Below are positions 1 through 9,177 of a DNA stretch of 15,995 nucleotides, in pieces (position 1 is the first letter of the stretch; every line of letters begins with the position of its first letter). Below the pieces are notes generated by a model. It was not told where the DNA came from and did no database searches. It saw only the letters and a list, made by a program, of their open reading frames with translations. The translations under genes and the position numbers were made by a program. Source of the stretch: Pseudomonadota bacterium (GTDB lineage Bacteria > Pseudomonadota > Alphaproteobacteria > Sphingomonadales > Sphingomonadaceae); assembly GCA_023436615.1 (NCBI GenBank), contig JAEZIO010000016.1, positions 1 to 15,995 of the forward strand. Reading direction: 5' to 3'.

Positions 1-4
1 GGAC

Positions 5-291
5 CTACAATAGCTCTAGCTTGACCGCGACTTCGTCCCCGGCCGCGAGGTTCGCTTTGCGCCGGACCTCCGCCTTCACCGGCAGGAGGTAGCCGCCGCT
101 GTTGAGCGGGAACACCGATGTGCGCCACGTGACGTCATCGATCGTCGCCTCGACGCGCACGGAGCCGAAGCCGCGCGGCAATCCTAGCGCGTGGGCCTTG
201 ATCTCGGCCGATTGCTCGTCCGGCACGGTCAGGAAGTACCATCGACCCGCTGCCTGCGCTTTCCATATCCACAGCAGCGAGGCGAACTGGA

Positions 292-295
<4 letters not shown>
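5..295 (-). CDS. DUF1905 domain-containing protein
   Basis: This encodes a 96-residue protein that matches the DUF1905 family (small beta-rich domain of unknown function). The match rests on an N-terminal W-x-W strand, the RWYFLTVP segment (residues 18-25), an SAEIK helix start (29-33), the GFGSVRVEATI strand (43-53) and a C-terminal GGYLLPVK plus AGDEVAVKLEL segment. The length is normal for a stand-alone domain. The start codon is GTG, and its last bases overlap the TGA stop of the upstream ettA gene in a GTGA arrangement, so translation is probably coupled to EttA. No enzymatic residues can be assigned. Some proteins combine this domain with a YdeI/OmpD-associated region, but that part is absent here. 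The function is unknown; the family assignment is fairly secure. Confidence 0.85.
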
Positions 296-1974
<1,679 letters not shown>

Positions 1975-2045
1975 GGGGTCGCGGGTGTCCTTGTCGAAAG
2001 TGTCGGAAAGTCGCTGCGCGAGTTAGTAGACCGCGCGGCCTTTTT

Positions 2046-3665
2046 CTAGTCGCGGCCAACCATCTCGTGAGCGTTGGCGAACCGGTAGCCGGCATAATTG
2101 TCGCGAAGCGTTCGTTTCGAGAGCTTGCCGGTCGCCGTGTGGGGCAGCTCTTCGACGAACTCTATGGCGTCCGGCTGCCACCAGCTCGGCACGTGCTTGC
2201 TCAAGTGCTGGCGAATGTCGGCTTCGGAAACGCTGCTCCCTTCCCCCCGGATGACAAGCAGGAGCGGCCGCTCGTCCCATTTGGGGTGGGGAATGCCGAT
2301 CGCAGCCGCTTCGGCGACGCCCGGGCAGCCGACGGCGGCGTTCTCGAGCTCGATCGAGCTGATCCACTCGCCCCCCGATTTGATGACGTCCTTGGCCCGG
2401 TCCGTGATCTGCATTGTACCGTCGGGATGGAGCACCGCGACGTCCCCAGTATCGAACCACTGCTCCTCGTCGGTCGCGTCTTCCTCCGCTTTGAAATAGC
2501 GCTTCACGACCCACGGGCCCCGCGCCTGCAACCGGCCAGACGACTGTCCGTCGCGCGGAAGAACAGTTCCATCGTCATCGACGACTCGCAGCTCCATACC
2601 GAAAGGGACGAAGCCCTGGCGGGCGACATAGTCGACCTGCTCGTCCGCGCTCATCTCCTCCCAGCCCGCCGGATGCGCGCCGCAGGTTCCGATCGGCGAG
2701 GTTTCCGTCATGCCCCATGCGTGGCCGACATCGACGCCGCGATCGCGAAGCCAGCGGATCATCGCCCGCGGCGCCGCCGACCCGCCGATGGTCACAGCCT
2801 TGAGACTGCCAAGCTCTTCGCCCGTCCGCTCGATATGCTCGATCATCGTCAGCCATACCGTCGGTACGCCCGCCGAGTGGGTGACCTTCTCTTCGCGGAA
2901 CAGCTGGCACATGCGTTCGGGCCGATAGTCGGCAGACAGGACCAGCTTTGCACCGGTCGCGGGCGCCGCCCACGGCACGCCCCAGGCGTTGGCGTGGAAC
3001 ATCGGCACGATCGGAAGGACGACCGCCTGTTGCGACAGCCCCATGATGTTCGGGCTGATCTGAGCAAAAGTATGAAGCATGGTCGAACGGTGCTCGTACA
3101 GCACGCCCTTGGGGTTTCCGGTCGTCCCACTGGTGTAGCAGAGCGCGCAAGGGTCGCGCTCGTCGCCTTCGAGCCAGCGATAGTCGCCGTCTTCCTTCGC
3201 GATCCACTCGCGAAAGCCTTGCACGCCGTCGGGGGGATCGAAGCAGATGTAATGCTCGATCGTCTTCCACCGCGGCTTCATCCGCTCCACGATCGGCTGG
3301 AAGGCGCGGTCGTACAGCAGAATCCGGTCCTCGGCGTGGTTGGCGATATATTCGAACTGGTCGTCGAACAGACGCGGATTGATCGTGTGGAGGACCGCGC
3401 CCATCCCGGTGACTCCGTACCACGCGATCAGGTGATGGGCATGGTTCATGGCCAGCGTGGCGACACGGTCCTGCGCCTTGATGCCGAGGCGCTCGAGCGC
3501 CTGCGCCAGCCTCCGGGAGTCCTGCGCAACCTGGCGCCAGTTGGTGCGCGTGGTACTGCCGTCGGCCCAGGCCGACACAATCTCGCGGTCGCCATGCTCA
3601 CGCTCCGCGTGGTCGATGAGCCGCGACACGCGAAGCGGCCAGTCCTGCATCGCACCCAAGGTCAT
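2046..3665 (-). CDS. AMP-dependent acyl-CoA synthetase (fatty-acid--CoA ligase, AlkK-like)
   Basis: This 539-residue member of the ANL adenylating superfamily activates a carboxylic acid with ATP and joins it to CoA. The motifs are complete: P-loop YTSGTTGNPKG (177-187), GGSAAPR (294-300), AWGMTE (316-321), TGD (406-408), the hinge RAKD (423-426), SGGEWISS (430-437) and the C-terminal catalytic lysine in TGK (K514). Overall it looks most like medium/long-chain fatty acyl-CoA ligases of the AlkK/FadD group. No signal peptide or membrane segment is visible, so it is expected to be cytoplasmic. The substrate chain length cannot be read from sequence. The ATG at 3665 is supported by a GAGGGA Shine-Dalgarno about 6 nt upstream. 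It lies 55 bp downstream of ybaB on the same strand and may be co-transcribed with it. Confidence 0.93.
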   Translation of the reverse strand: MTLGAMQDWPLRVSRLIDHAEREHGDREIVSAWADGSTTRTNWRQVAQDSRRLAQALERLGIKAQDRVATLAMNHAHHLIAWYGVTGMGAVLHTINPRLFDDQFEYIANHAEDRILLYDRAFQPIVERMKPRWKTIEHYICFDPPDGVQGFREWIAKEDGDYRWLEGDERDPCALCYTSGTTGNPKGVLYEHRSTMLHTFAQISPNIMGLSQQAVVLPIVPMFHANAWGVPWAAPATGAKLVLSADYRPERMCQLFREEKVTHSAGVPTVWLTMIEHIERTGEELGSLKAVTIGGSAAPRAMIRWLRDRGVDVGHAWGMTETSPIGTCGAHPAGWEEMSADEQVDYVARQGFVPFGMELRVVDDDGTVLPRDGQSSGRLQARGPWVVKRYFKAEEDATDEEQWFDTGDVAVLHPDGTMQITDRAKDVIKSGGEWISSIELENAAVGCPGVAEAAAIGIPHPKWDERPLLLVIRGEGSSVSEADIRQHLSKHVPSWWQPDAIEFVEELPHTATGKLSKRTLRDNYAGYRFANAHEMVGRD

Positions 3666-3720
3666 CGCCGCTCCCTCAGCCCGAAAGCGACATCATGCCG
3701 CAAAAGGCGCGTCGAACAAG

Positions 3721-4053
3721 CTAGAAGGGCAGCTTGAATCCCGGAGGCAGCGGAATGCCGCTGGTCATTTTCTGCAGTTCCGGAGCCGCGGCAGCATCCG
3801 CCTTGGTGCGGGCATCGTTGATCGCGGCGGCAATCAGGTCTTCCAGCATCGACTTCTCCGAAGGCGCTAGGAGACTGTCGTCGATATCGACACTCACGAT
3901 GCGCCCCTTCGCCGACGCGCGTACCTTGACCAGCCCGCCGCCGGCGGCGCCCTCAACCTCGATCTTGTCGAGATTTTCCTGCGCCTTCTGCATTTCGGCC
4001 TGCACTTCCTGGGCCATCTTCATGATTTCATCGAGGTTCGGCATCTCGGGCAT
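3721..4053 (-). CDS. ybaB: YbaB/EbfC family nucleoid-associated protein
   Basis: This 110-residue protein belongs to the YbaB/EbfC DNA-binding family, small dimeric tweezer-like proteins. The N-terminal amphipathic helix (NLDEIMKMAQEVQAEMQKAQ, about 6-25) leads into the conserved beta region with GGGLVKVRASAKGRIVSVDID (38-58), then a C-terminal helix (LEDLIAAAINDARTKAD) and the typical PGFKLPF tail. The start codon lies 3 bp past the dnaX stop, and an AAGGA sits about 10 nt upstream of the ATG. ATG at 4044 (MPNLDEI) is an alternative start. The dnaX-ybaB pairing is one of the best conserved bacterial gene neighbourhoods, usually followed by recR. Here recR does not follow; an acyl-CoA ligase does. 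Confidence 0.95.
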   Translation of the reverse strand: MPEMPNLDEIMKMAQEVQAEMQKAQENLDKIEVEGAAGGGLVKVRASAKGRIVSVDIDDSLLAPSEKSMLEDLIAAAINDARTKADAAAAPELQKMTSGIPLPPGFKLPF

Positions 4054-4056
4054 CAG

Positions 4057-5679
4057 TCATGCATCCTTGCTGGTAGAATAGGATTCGAGCTCGGCGTCGG
4101 GAAAGGCATCCATCGCGGCGGCGACCGCCGGATCCTGCAGAACCTCGGCGCGAGCCTGCTGCTCGGCCATCTTCTCCTGCTCGAGGAGCGAGGGCTCGGC
4201 GCCCTCCTCGGCAATGGAAACGTTCCACACGACGCCCGTCAGCCGCTTCAACGCCGAGGCGAGGTCACGCGGCCAGTCGGCGCCGAGCGGACGAAGCGGC
4301 TTCAGCACGATGTCCGGCGCGGCGTAGCGGACGAGGCCCACCTGGTCGTGCAGCTGGACCGCAAGCTGGTGCAGTCCCGCACCTTCCAGTGCCTGGATCA
4401 GGGCAGCGAGGTCGGCGGGCAATCGCGAAGAAGGCGTTGCGGGTGCGTTGGCCGCTGCAGCCGGCGCCGCTTGTGGCGGGCTGTCAGCCGTCAACTGCTG
4501 GACGAGCGCGGCGGGGTCGGGAAGCTCCGCGGCGTGCATCAGGCGGAGAATCCCCATCGTGGCGGCTTCCTGCGGGTCCGGTGCCGCCGACACGTCGGAA
4601 AGCGCCTTGAGGAGCATCTGCCATAGACGGTGGATCTGGCCCCACGACAGCTTCGCCGCGAGAGTGTCGGCGAATTCGCGCTGCTCCGCCGATAGCAGCA
4701 CCTCGGACTGCGCTCCGACCTTCGCGCGTGTCGCGCCATGGAGCGCCTCCATCAGCCCCCGAACGAGCGAGGCTGGGTCGATTCCGAGATCGTGGGCCTC
4801 GTCCATCGCGCTGAGGGCGGCGGGCGCGTCACCCTGGAGCACGAGCACGAGGAGATCGCGGATGCGGCCGCGGTCGGCAAGCCCGAGCATGTCGCGCACC
4901 TGCTCGGCAGTGACGGTTCCGGCGCCGTGAGCAATGGCCTGGTCGAGGATCGAAAGCCCGTCGCGGGCCGACCCTTCGGCCGCGCGCGCGATCATCGCCA
5001 GCGCATCGGGCTCAACCTCGACGCCCTCTGCGCGAGCGACCTCGGCGAAATGCGCGACCAGCTTCTCGGGATCGATTCGACGAAGGTCGAAACGCTGCGT
5101 GCGCGACAGGACGGTCACCGGGACCTTGTTCACCTCGGTCGTGGCAAACAGGAACTTCACATGCTCCGGCGGCTCCTCAAGAGTTTTCAACAAGGCGTTG
5201 AAAGCGCTCTTAGAAAGCATGTGGACTTCGTCGATAATGTAGATCTTGTAGCGCGCCGACACGGACGCGTAGCGCACCGCGTCGATGATCTCGCGAATGT
5301 CGTCTACGCCCGTGTGCGAAGCGGCGTCCATCTCGATCACGTCGATGTGGCGCCCTTCGGCAATCGCGCGGCAATGCTCGCATTCGCCGCAGGGTGTGAT
5401 GGTAGGCTCGCCCTGCCCGTCCGGCCCGATGCAATTCAGCGCCTTGGCGATCAGCCGCGCGGTAGAGGTCTTGCCCACGCCGCGTACACCCGTAAGCAAG
5501 AAGGCATGGGCGATGCGGCCGCGCTTGATCGCGTTTGCCAGCGTCCTCACCATCGCGTCCTGGCCGATCAGCTGATCGAAGGTCTGCGGCCGGTACTTGC
5601 GGGCAAGCACGCGATAGGGCGAAGCGGGTGGAGCGACTTCCGGAAGGTCGAGGCCGAGAGCGGGCGATTCGTCGGTCAT
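4057..5679 (-). CDS. dnaX: DNA polymerase III subunit gamma/tau
   Basis: This is the clamp-loader ATPase subunit of the replicative polymerase, 540 residues from the ATG at 5679. It has a canonical AAA+ core: RKYRPQTFDQLIGQ (28-40), Walker A GVRGVGKTST (64-73), four zinc-binding cysteines (C83, C97, C100, C103), Walker B DEVH (150-153) and the SRTQRFDLRRI arginine-finger region (192-202). Domain III follows, then an Ala/Pro-rich linker (about 398-418) and a C-terminal tau-like domain. No run of six or more adenines occurs in the coding strand, so E. coli-style frameshifting to a gamma form is not evident. An upstream in-frame ATG at 5697 would add six residues; neither start has a clear Shine-Dalgarno. 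The open frame continues to 6051, but that stretch covers ffs and part of the ferredoxin gene and is not coding. Confidence 0.95.
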   Translation of the reverse strand: MTDESPALGLDLPEVAPPASPYRVLARKYRPQTFDQLIGQDAMVRTLANAIKRGRIAHAFLLTGVRGVGKTSTARLIAKALNCIGPDGQGEPTITPCGECEHCRAIAEGRHIDVIEMDAASHTGVDDIREIIDAVRYASVSARYKIYIIDEVHMLSKSAFNALLKTLEEPPEHVKFLFATTEVNKVPVTVLSRTQRFDLRRIDPEKLVAHFAEVARAEGVEVEPDALAMIARAAEGSARDGLSILDQAIAHGAGTVTAEQVRDMLGLADRGRIRDLLVLVLQGDAPAALSAMDEAHDLGIDPASLVRGLMEALHGATRAKVGAQSEVLLSAEQREFADTLAAKLSWGQIHRLWQMLLKALSDVSAAPDPQEAATMGILRLMHAAELPDPAALVQQLTADSPPQAAPAAAANAPATPSSRLPADLAALIQALEGAGLHQLAVQLHDQVGLVRYAAPDIVLKPLRPLGADWPRDLASALKRLTGVVWNVSIAEEGAEPSLLEQEKMAEQQARAEVLQDPAVAAAMDAFPDAELESYSTSKDA

Positions 5680-5719
5680 TGCAGCTGTTGTAGGCATCGC
5701 GCCACGCCATTGCGAGCGG

Positions 5720-5748
5720 TTGCCAGTGCAGCAAAGTGTCCCCATATG
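5720..5748 (+). promoter_or_regulatory. Probable sigma70-type promoter of ffs
   Basis: TTGCCA at 5720-5725 and CATATG at 5743-5748 are separated by 17 bp, a standard -35/-10 arrangement. Transcription starting 7 nt after the -10 box would begin at 5755, exactly the first base of the terminal helix of the SRP RNA. This agreement with RNA structure makes the prediction better than a motif match alone. The promoter lies head-to-head with dnaX, whose start is about 40 bp to its left. Confidence 0.6.
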
Positions 5749-5754
5749 GCGCTC

Positions 5755-5848
5755 GGGAGCCGGGCGGACGGGGCTGTCGCCAACCTGGTCAGGTCCGGAA
5801 GGAAGCAGCCACAACGATTTCGTCCCGGGTCGTTCCGGTTCCCACCCT
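5755..5848 (+). ncRNA. ffs: Signal recognition particle 4.5S RNA (small bacterial type)
   Basis: The near-invariant SRP apical domain is present at 5787-5810, including GGTCAGGTCCGGAAGGAAGC, which carries the GGAA tetraloop and the Ffh-binding asymmetric loop. The flanks fold into one long hairpin. Bases 5755-5763 (GGGAGCCGG) pair with 5835-5843 (CCGGTTCCC) with one G-U. GAC 5767-5769 pairs with GTC 5829-5831, and GTCG 5776-5779 pairs with CGAT 5814-5817. At roughly 90-95 nt it matches the 4.5S form without an Alu domain. Its partner is Ffh in co-translational targeting of membrane proteins. The 3' end is approximate, because I see no U-rich terminator before the convergent ferredoxin gene stop at 5859. 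Confidence 0.93.
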
Positions 5849-5858
5849 TCCTCACAAG

Positions 5859-6194
5859 CTAGCCCCTCAGCCAGTTCCGCGCGGACGCCGGTATTCGCAC
5901 CGTCAGCCGCTCCATCTCCTCGGTGAGGAATATCTGGCAGGCGAGCCGCGATGTCCGCGTTGCGTGTGCGGCGAAGTCGAGCATGTCCTCTTCGTCGTCG
6001 CTGGCCTTGGGAAGCTTCTCGAAATCCGCCTTGTCCACGATGACGTGGCACGTGGAGCAGGCCATCACGCCCTCGCAGGCGCCTTCAAGCGGCTGTTTCG
6101 CGGCCCACGCGACGTCGAGGAGGCGTTGACCGGCTTTCGCCTCGACCTCCGCGTCCACCGTCCCGTCAGCCTTGCAGAAGCGCACGAGGGTCAC
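5859..6194 (-). CDS. [2Fe-2S] ferredoxin, ISC/adrenodoxin type
   Basis: This 111-residue electron carrier has the cluster-ligating cysteines C40, C46, C49 (CEGVMACSTCHV) and C86 (ACQI), spaced as in ISC-type and vertebrate/bacterial adrenodoxin-like ferredoxins, not plant-type ones. The acidic segment SDDEEDMLDFA (65-75) corresponds to the redox-partner interaction helix. The start is GTG, overlapping the TGA stop of the upstream cysteine desulfurase by 4 bp (GTGA), so the two are translationally coupled. With two cysteine desulfurases upstream, a role in supplying electrons for Fe-S cluster assembly is the best inference. A cytochrome P450 partner is possible in this ferredoxin class, but no P450 is nearby. 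Confidence 0.93.
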   Translation of the reverse strand: MTLVRFCKADGTVDAEVEAKAGQRLLDVAWAAKQPLEGACEGVMACSTCHVIVDKADFEKLPKASDDEEDMLDFAAHATRTSRLACQIFLTEEMERLTVRIPASARNWLRG

Positions 6195-7309
6195 GCCGCG
6201 AAACGTTCCTGTTTGGTCGCCCCCTCGTTTAGCCGCCGTATCGCCTCAATCAGCTCGGGCTCTGTCGTGTATCGACCGAAGCCGAGGCGGATCGACGACC
6301 GCGCGTCGCGCTCGGCCAGGCCGATCGCCCGAAGCACGTGGCTGGGCCGCCCTGATCCACTGGCACAGGCTGACCCAAGCGAGAAAGCGATGTCGCGCAG
6401 CTCGCCAATTAACCGCGCGGCGTCAATCCCTTCTCTTCGGATGTTGAGATTTCCTCGATACCGATGTTCGGTACTGCCGTTGATCGTCCATTCCGATCCA
6501 AGGGCGTCGACCGCGGCGCTCCACAACCGCTCCACATGCTTCCGATCGCGCGAAAACCGCTCCACCGCCAGCGTGGCGGCCGCGCCGAAACCAACACAGA
6601 GCGCCGGCGATAACGTCCCCGAGCGCATCCCCTGTTCCTGGCTGCCTCCATGGATCAGCGGTGCAGGCTCGGCGCCTTCGCGCATCCACAGTCCGCCTAT
6701 GCCCTTCGGCCCGTGAATCTTGTGTGCCGATACCGCCACGATGTCCGGCCCGTGCGGGATCTCCAGCCGGCCGAGAGCCTGCACGCCATCGCACAGCATC
6801 GGCGCGCCAACAGCGTGCGCGAAGCGGGCGATCTCCGCAATCGGCTGGATCACGCCGATCTCGTTATTGACGAGCATCACGGCGACGAGGGCCACGCTCT
6901 CGTCCAGCGCTGCTTCGACGGCGTCCAGATCGATGAGGCCGTCGCGTCCTACCGGCAGGTAAGTGACCTCAATCCCCCGACTTTCCAACCAATGGCAAGT
7001 ATCGAGCACAGCCGCATGCTCGGTCTGCGCGGTCACTATCCGCTTGCGGCCGGCGGCCGCCTTCTCGATCGTACCCTTAATAGCCCAATTGATCGCTTCG
7101 GTCGCGGTCCCCGTGAAGGCGAGCGAGCCGCCGGGCAGGCCGATCGCCCGCTCGACCTCTTCGCGCGCGATCGCAACGGCGGCCGCCGCTTCGCTGCCGA
7201 GGCGCGACGCCGAGTGCGGATTGGCGAATTTGGTTTCTAGCCACGGCTGCATTGCGACCGCCACTTCGGGCGCAATCGGCGTCGTAGCCTGGTAATCGAG
7301 ATAGATCAT
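6191..7309 (-). CDS. Cysteine desulfurase, NifS/IscS-like (second of tandem pair)
   Basis: This is a 372-residue PLP enzyme of aminotransferase class V that removes sulfur from L-cysteine to form an enzyme persulfide. It shows the N-terminal YLDYQATTP (3-11), the cofactor-stacking His98 in TEH, the NNEIGVIQP block (148-156), the PLP-binding lysine K197 in SAHKIHGPKG and the mobile-loop catalytic Cys C315 in GSACASGSGRPSHVLRA. The loop after the cysteine resembles the long group I (IscS/NifS) loop more than the SufS loop. It is co-transcribed: its ATG overlaps the stop of the upstream paralogue (ATGA), and its stop overlaps the ferredoxin start. No IscU or SufE-like scaffold is in the window. 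It is slightly shorter than E. coli IscS (404 residues). Confidence 0.92.
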   Translation of the reverse strand: MIYLDYQATTPIAPEVAVAMQPWLETKFANPHSASRLGSEAAAAVAIAREEVERAIGLPGGSLAFTGTATEAINWAIKGTIEKAAAGRKRIVTAQTEHAAVLDTCHWLESRGIEVTYLPVGRDGLIDLDAVEAALDESVALVAVMLVNNEIGVIQPIAEIARFAHAVGAPMLCDGVQALGRLEIPHGPDIVAVSAHKIHGPKGIGGLWMREGAEPAPLIHGGSQEQGMRSGTLSPALCVGFGAAATLAVERFSRDRKHVERLWSAAVDALGSEWTINGSTEHRYRGNLNIRREGIDAARLIGELRDIAFSLGSACASGSGRPSHVLRAIGLAERDARSSIRLGFGRYTTEPELIEAIRRLNEGATKQERFAA

Positions 7310-8382
7310 GCCGCCCTGGCGTTCGCCCGTTCAACAACGCGAGCCCATTCGGCAACAAAAGCCTCAACGTCCGCCTCGCTGGTCGACGGCCCGAAGCTGA
7401 TGCGCAGGAACGACGACGCAATCTCGGAGGGGACGCGCATGGCCTCAAGGACAGCGCTCGCCTTCATCTTCCCGCTCGAGCACGCGCTTCCGGCGCTGAC
7501 CGCAAAGCCGCCGAGGTCAAATTGCGCGAGCAAGCTCGCGTTGCTGGCGCCGGGAAGGGCAATCGTACCGATGTTGGGGATGCGCGGACTGTCCTCCGCA
7601 ATGACGACTCCGCCGGCAGCCGTCACGCCGTCTTCGAGGCGGCGCCGCAGTTCTGCCAGGCGCCGCATCGCTTCGGCGAAGGCGCGGCTCTCCAGAGCGG
7701 CGGCAAAGCCGGCCGCTGAAGGCGCGTCCTGGGTCCCTCGGCGATAGCCCTTCTCCTGCCCGCCGGTGGGCTCCAGCATCGCAAGATCCTGGACCAGCAA
7801 GGCGCCGATCCCGGGCGGACCCCCGAGTTTGTGCGCCGAAACGGCGATGAAATCGGCCTCCGGCACGGGGATCTTGCCCGCGCTCTGCGCGCAATCGGCG
7901 AGCAACAATGACCCGGCGCCCCGAACGACCTCGGCGATCCGCTCGATCGGCTGGATCACGCCAGTCTCGTTGTTCACCTGCTGGATGGCGACAAGGGAGG
8001 GGCCGTTTCCCAGTGCGGCCGCCAGTGCGGGCAGGTCGATGACACCGTCGGTCCCGACAGGAACCACGACAGATGCCTTGCCCATTTCGTGCGGGACGAT
8101 CGCATGCTCGGTGGCGCCGATGATCCGTCCCGGCACCTTCGCGCGCGCTGCCGCGATCGCCACCGCCTCGCTGGCGCCGGAGGTGAAGATGACGTCATGC
8201 CGCCAGCCAAGCTCCCTCGCGACCGTTTCACGCGCCTGCTCCAGCACCGCCCGCGCCTTGCGCCCTTCGGCATGCGGCGAGCTGGGGTTGGCCCAGGTCT
8301 CCATCGCCGCGGCCATCGCCTCGCGAGCCTGCGGCAGGATCGGCGTGGTCGCGGCATGGTCGAGGTAGATGCGCTGCTTCAT
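7306..8382 (-). CDS. Cysteine desulfurase family protein (first of tandem pair)
   Basis: This is a 358-residue PLP-dependent class V aminotransferase-fold protein, paralogous to the gene immediately downstream. The start IYLDHAATTP (5-14), His93 in ATEH, NNETGVIQP (138-146), PLP lysine K185 in SAHKLGGPPG and the candidate persulfide Cys C301 in GSACSSGKMKASAVLEA are all present, so it is probably active. Its cofactor-lysine context (HKLGGPPGIGAL) and catalytic loop differ from its neighbour, which suggests division of labour, for example Fe-S assembly versus tRNA thiolation. This cannot be decided from sequence. It is the first gene of the three-gene operon. Its ATG at 8382 has only a weak purine stretch (GCGAGA) upstream, and a divergent hydrolase gene lies 114 bp away. 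Confidence 0.9.
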   Translation of the reverse strand: MKQRIYLDHAATTPILPQAREAMAAAMETWANPSSPHAEGRKARAVLEQARETVARELGWRHDVIFTSGASEAVAIAAARAKVPGRIIGATEHAIVPHEMGKASVVVPVGTDGVIDLPALAAALGNGPSLVAIQQVNNETGVIQPIERIAEVVRGAGSLLLADCAQSAGKIPVPEADFIAVSAHKLGGPPGIGALLVQDLAMLEPTGGQEKGYRRGTQDAPSAAGFAAALESRAFAEAMRRLAELRRRLEDGVTAAGGVVIAEDSPRIPNIGTIALPGASNASLLAQFDLGGFAVSAGSACSSGKMKASAVLEAMRVPSEIASSFLRISFGPSTSEADVEAFVAEWARVVERANARAA

Positions 8383-8403
8383 TTTCTCGCGGTTATCTGC
8401 CGA

Positions 8404-8431
8404 TTGCCAGTTGAACTCGCGCCCCTATATA
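8404..8431 (+). promoter_or_regulatory. Candidate promoter for the alpha/beta hydrolase gene
   Basis: TTGCCA at 8404-8409 and TATATA at 8426-8431 are 16 bp apart on the plus strand, in the 114-bp divergent gap between the cysteine desulfurase operon and the hydrolase. The -10 box lies inside a perfect 10-bp palindrome, CCTATATAGG (8424-8433). It could therefore also read as a -10 on the opposite strand, although I see no good -35 for that direction. This is a motif-level prediction only. Confidence 0.4.
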
Positions 8432-8496
8432 GGACCCGCCGCCACGGCGCACCCGTCGGCGCGAAGATCACCCTTACGCGAGCACCCGCACCGCCC

Positions 8497-9177
8497 ATGC
8501 CCGAAGTCATTTTTCCTGGTCCCGAGGGCCGCCTCGAAGGCCGTTTCCACCCCGGGCCGCGCCCGCGCGCGCCGGTGGCGATGATCCTCCATTCGCACCC
8601 GCAGGCCGGCGGGACGATGAACAACAAGATCGTCCAGCTTCTCTACCAGACCTTCGTGAAGCGCGGCTTCGCAACCCTCCGCTTCAACTTCCGCGGTGTG
8701 GGCAAGAGCCAGGGCACGTTCGACAACGGCATCGGCGAGCTGTCCGACGCGGCGAGCGCCCTGGATTGGGTGCAGCAGATCCATCCCGAAGCGGAAACGA
8801 CCTGGGTCGCAGGCGTCAGCTTCGGCGCGTGGATCGGCATGCAATTGCTGATGCGCCGCCCTGAAATCCGGGGGTTCATTTCGATCGCTCCGCCGGCCAA
8901 CATGTATGATTTCAGCTTCCTCGCGCCCTGCCCTTCATCGGGAATCATCATTCAGGGCGAGCAAGACGAGGTCGTCACTCCGAGCGCCGTCCAGAAGCTC
9001 GTCGACAAGCTGCGGACCCAGAAGCACATCACCATCACGCACGACGTCATCCCCGGCGCGAACCATTTCTTCGCCAACGAGCTCGACCTGCTGATGAAGA
9101 GCGTCGACGACTATCTGGACATGCGGCTCGCGACCGACCCCAAACGCCCAGCTATAACGTCAAAATCAGGACGTTAG
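8497..9177 (+). CDS. Alpha/beta hydrolase (COG2945-like)
   Basis: This 226-residue alpha/beta-hydrolase-fold protein resembles the COG2945 group of small uncharacterised hydrolases. The catalytic triad can be placed: nucleophile S108 in GVSFG (106-110), acid D157 in QGEQDEVVTP, and H190 in GANHFF. The LHSHPQAGGTMNNK block (31-44) is characteristic of this group and holds the oxyanion region, and FNFRGVGKSQG (63-73) follows. The ATG at 8497 gives the family N-terminus MPEVIFPGPEGRLEG; the open frame extends further left into the divergent operon, but that part is unlikely to be translated. There is no signal peptide, so it is probably cytoplasmic. The substrate is unknown. The gene end converges on, and overlaps by 26 bp, a small gene on the other strand. 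Confidence 0.9.
   Translation: MPEVIFPGPEGRLEGRFHPGPRPRAPVAMILHSHPQAGGTMNNKIVQLLYQTFVKRGFATLRFNFRGVGKSQGTFDNGIGELSDAASALDWVQQIHPEAETTWVAGVSFGAWIGMQLLMRRPEIRGFISIAPPANMYDFSFLAPCPSSGIIIQGEQDEVVTPSAVQKLVDKLRTQKHITITHDVIPGANHFFANELDLLMKSVDDYLDMRLATDPKRPAITSKSGR

Noticed and set aside
2031..2046. Possible plus-strand terminator, CCGCGCGG followed by TTTTT
   Set aside because: The palindrome leaves no usable loop, and no plus-strand gene ends there. Neighbouring genes are on the minus strand, where no T-tract follows.
4738..5862. 374-codon plus-strand open frame opposite dnaX and running into ffs
   Set aside because: It is a shadow of dnaX with no recognisable protein, and its end overlaps a structural RNA.
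5698..6051. N-terminal extension of dnaX to 6051
   Set aside because: The extension reads through the SRP RNA gene and part of the ferredoxin gene and has no DnaX-like sequence. The conserved protein begins near 5679-5697.
8089..8496. N-terminal extension of the alpha/beta hydrolase
   Set aside because: It lies antisense within the divergent cysteine desulfurase gene, and the family N-terminus begins at the ATG at 8497.
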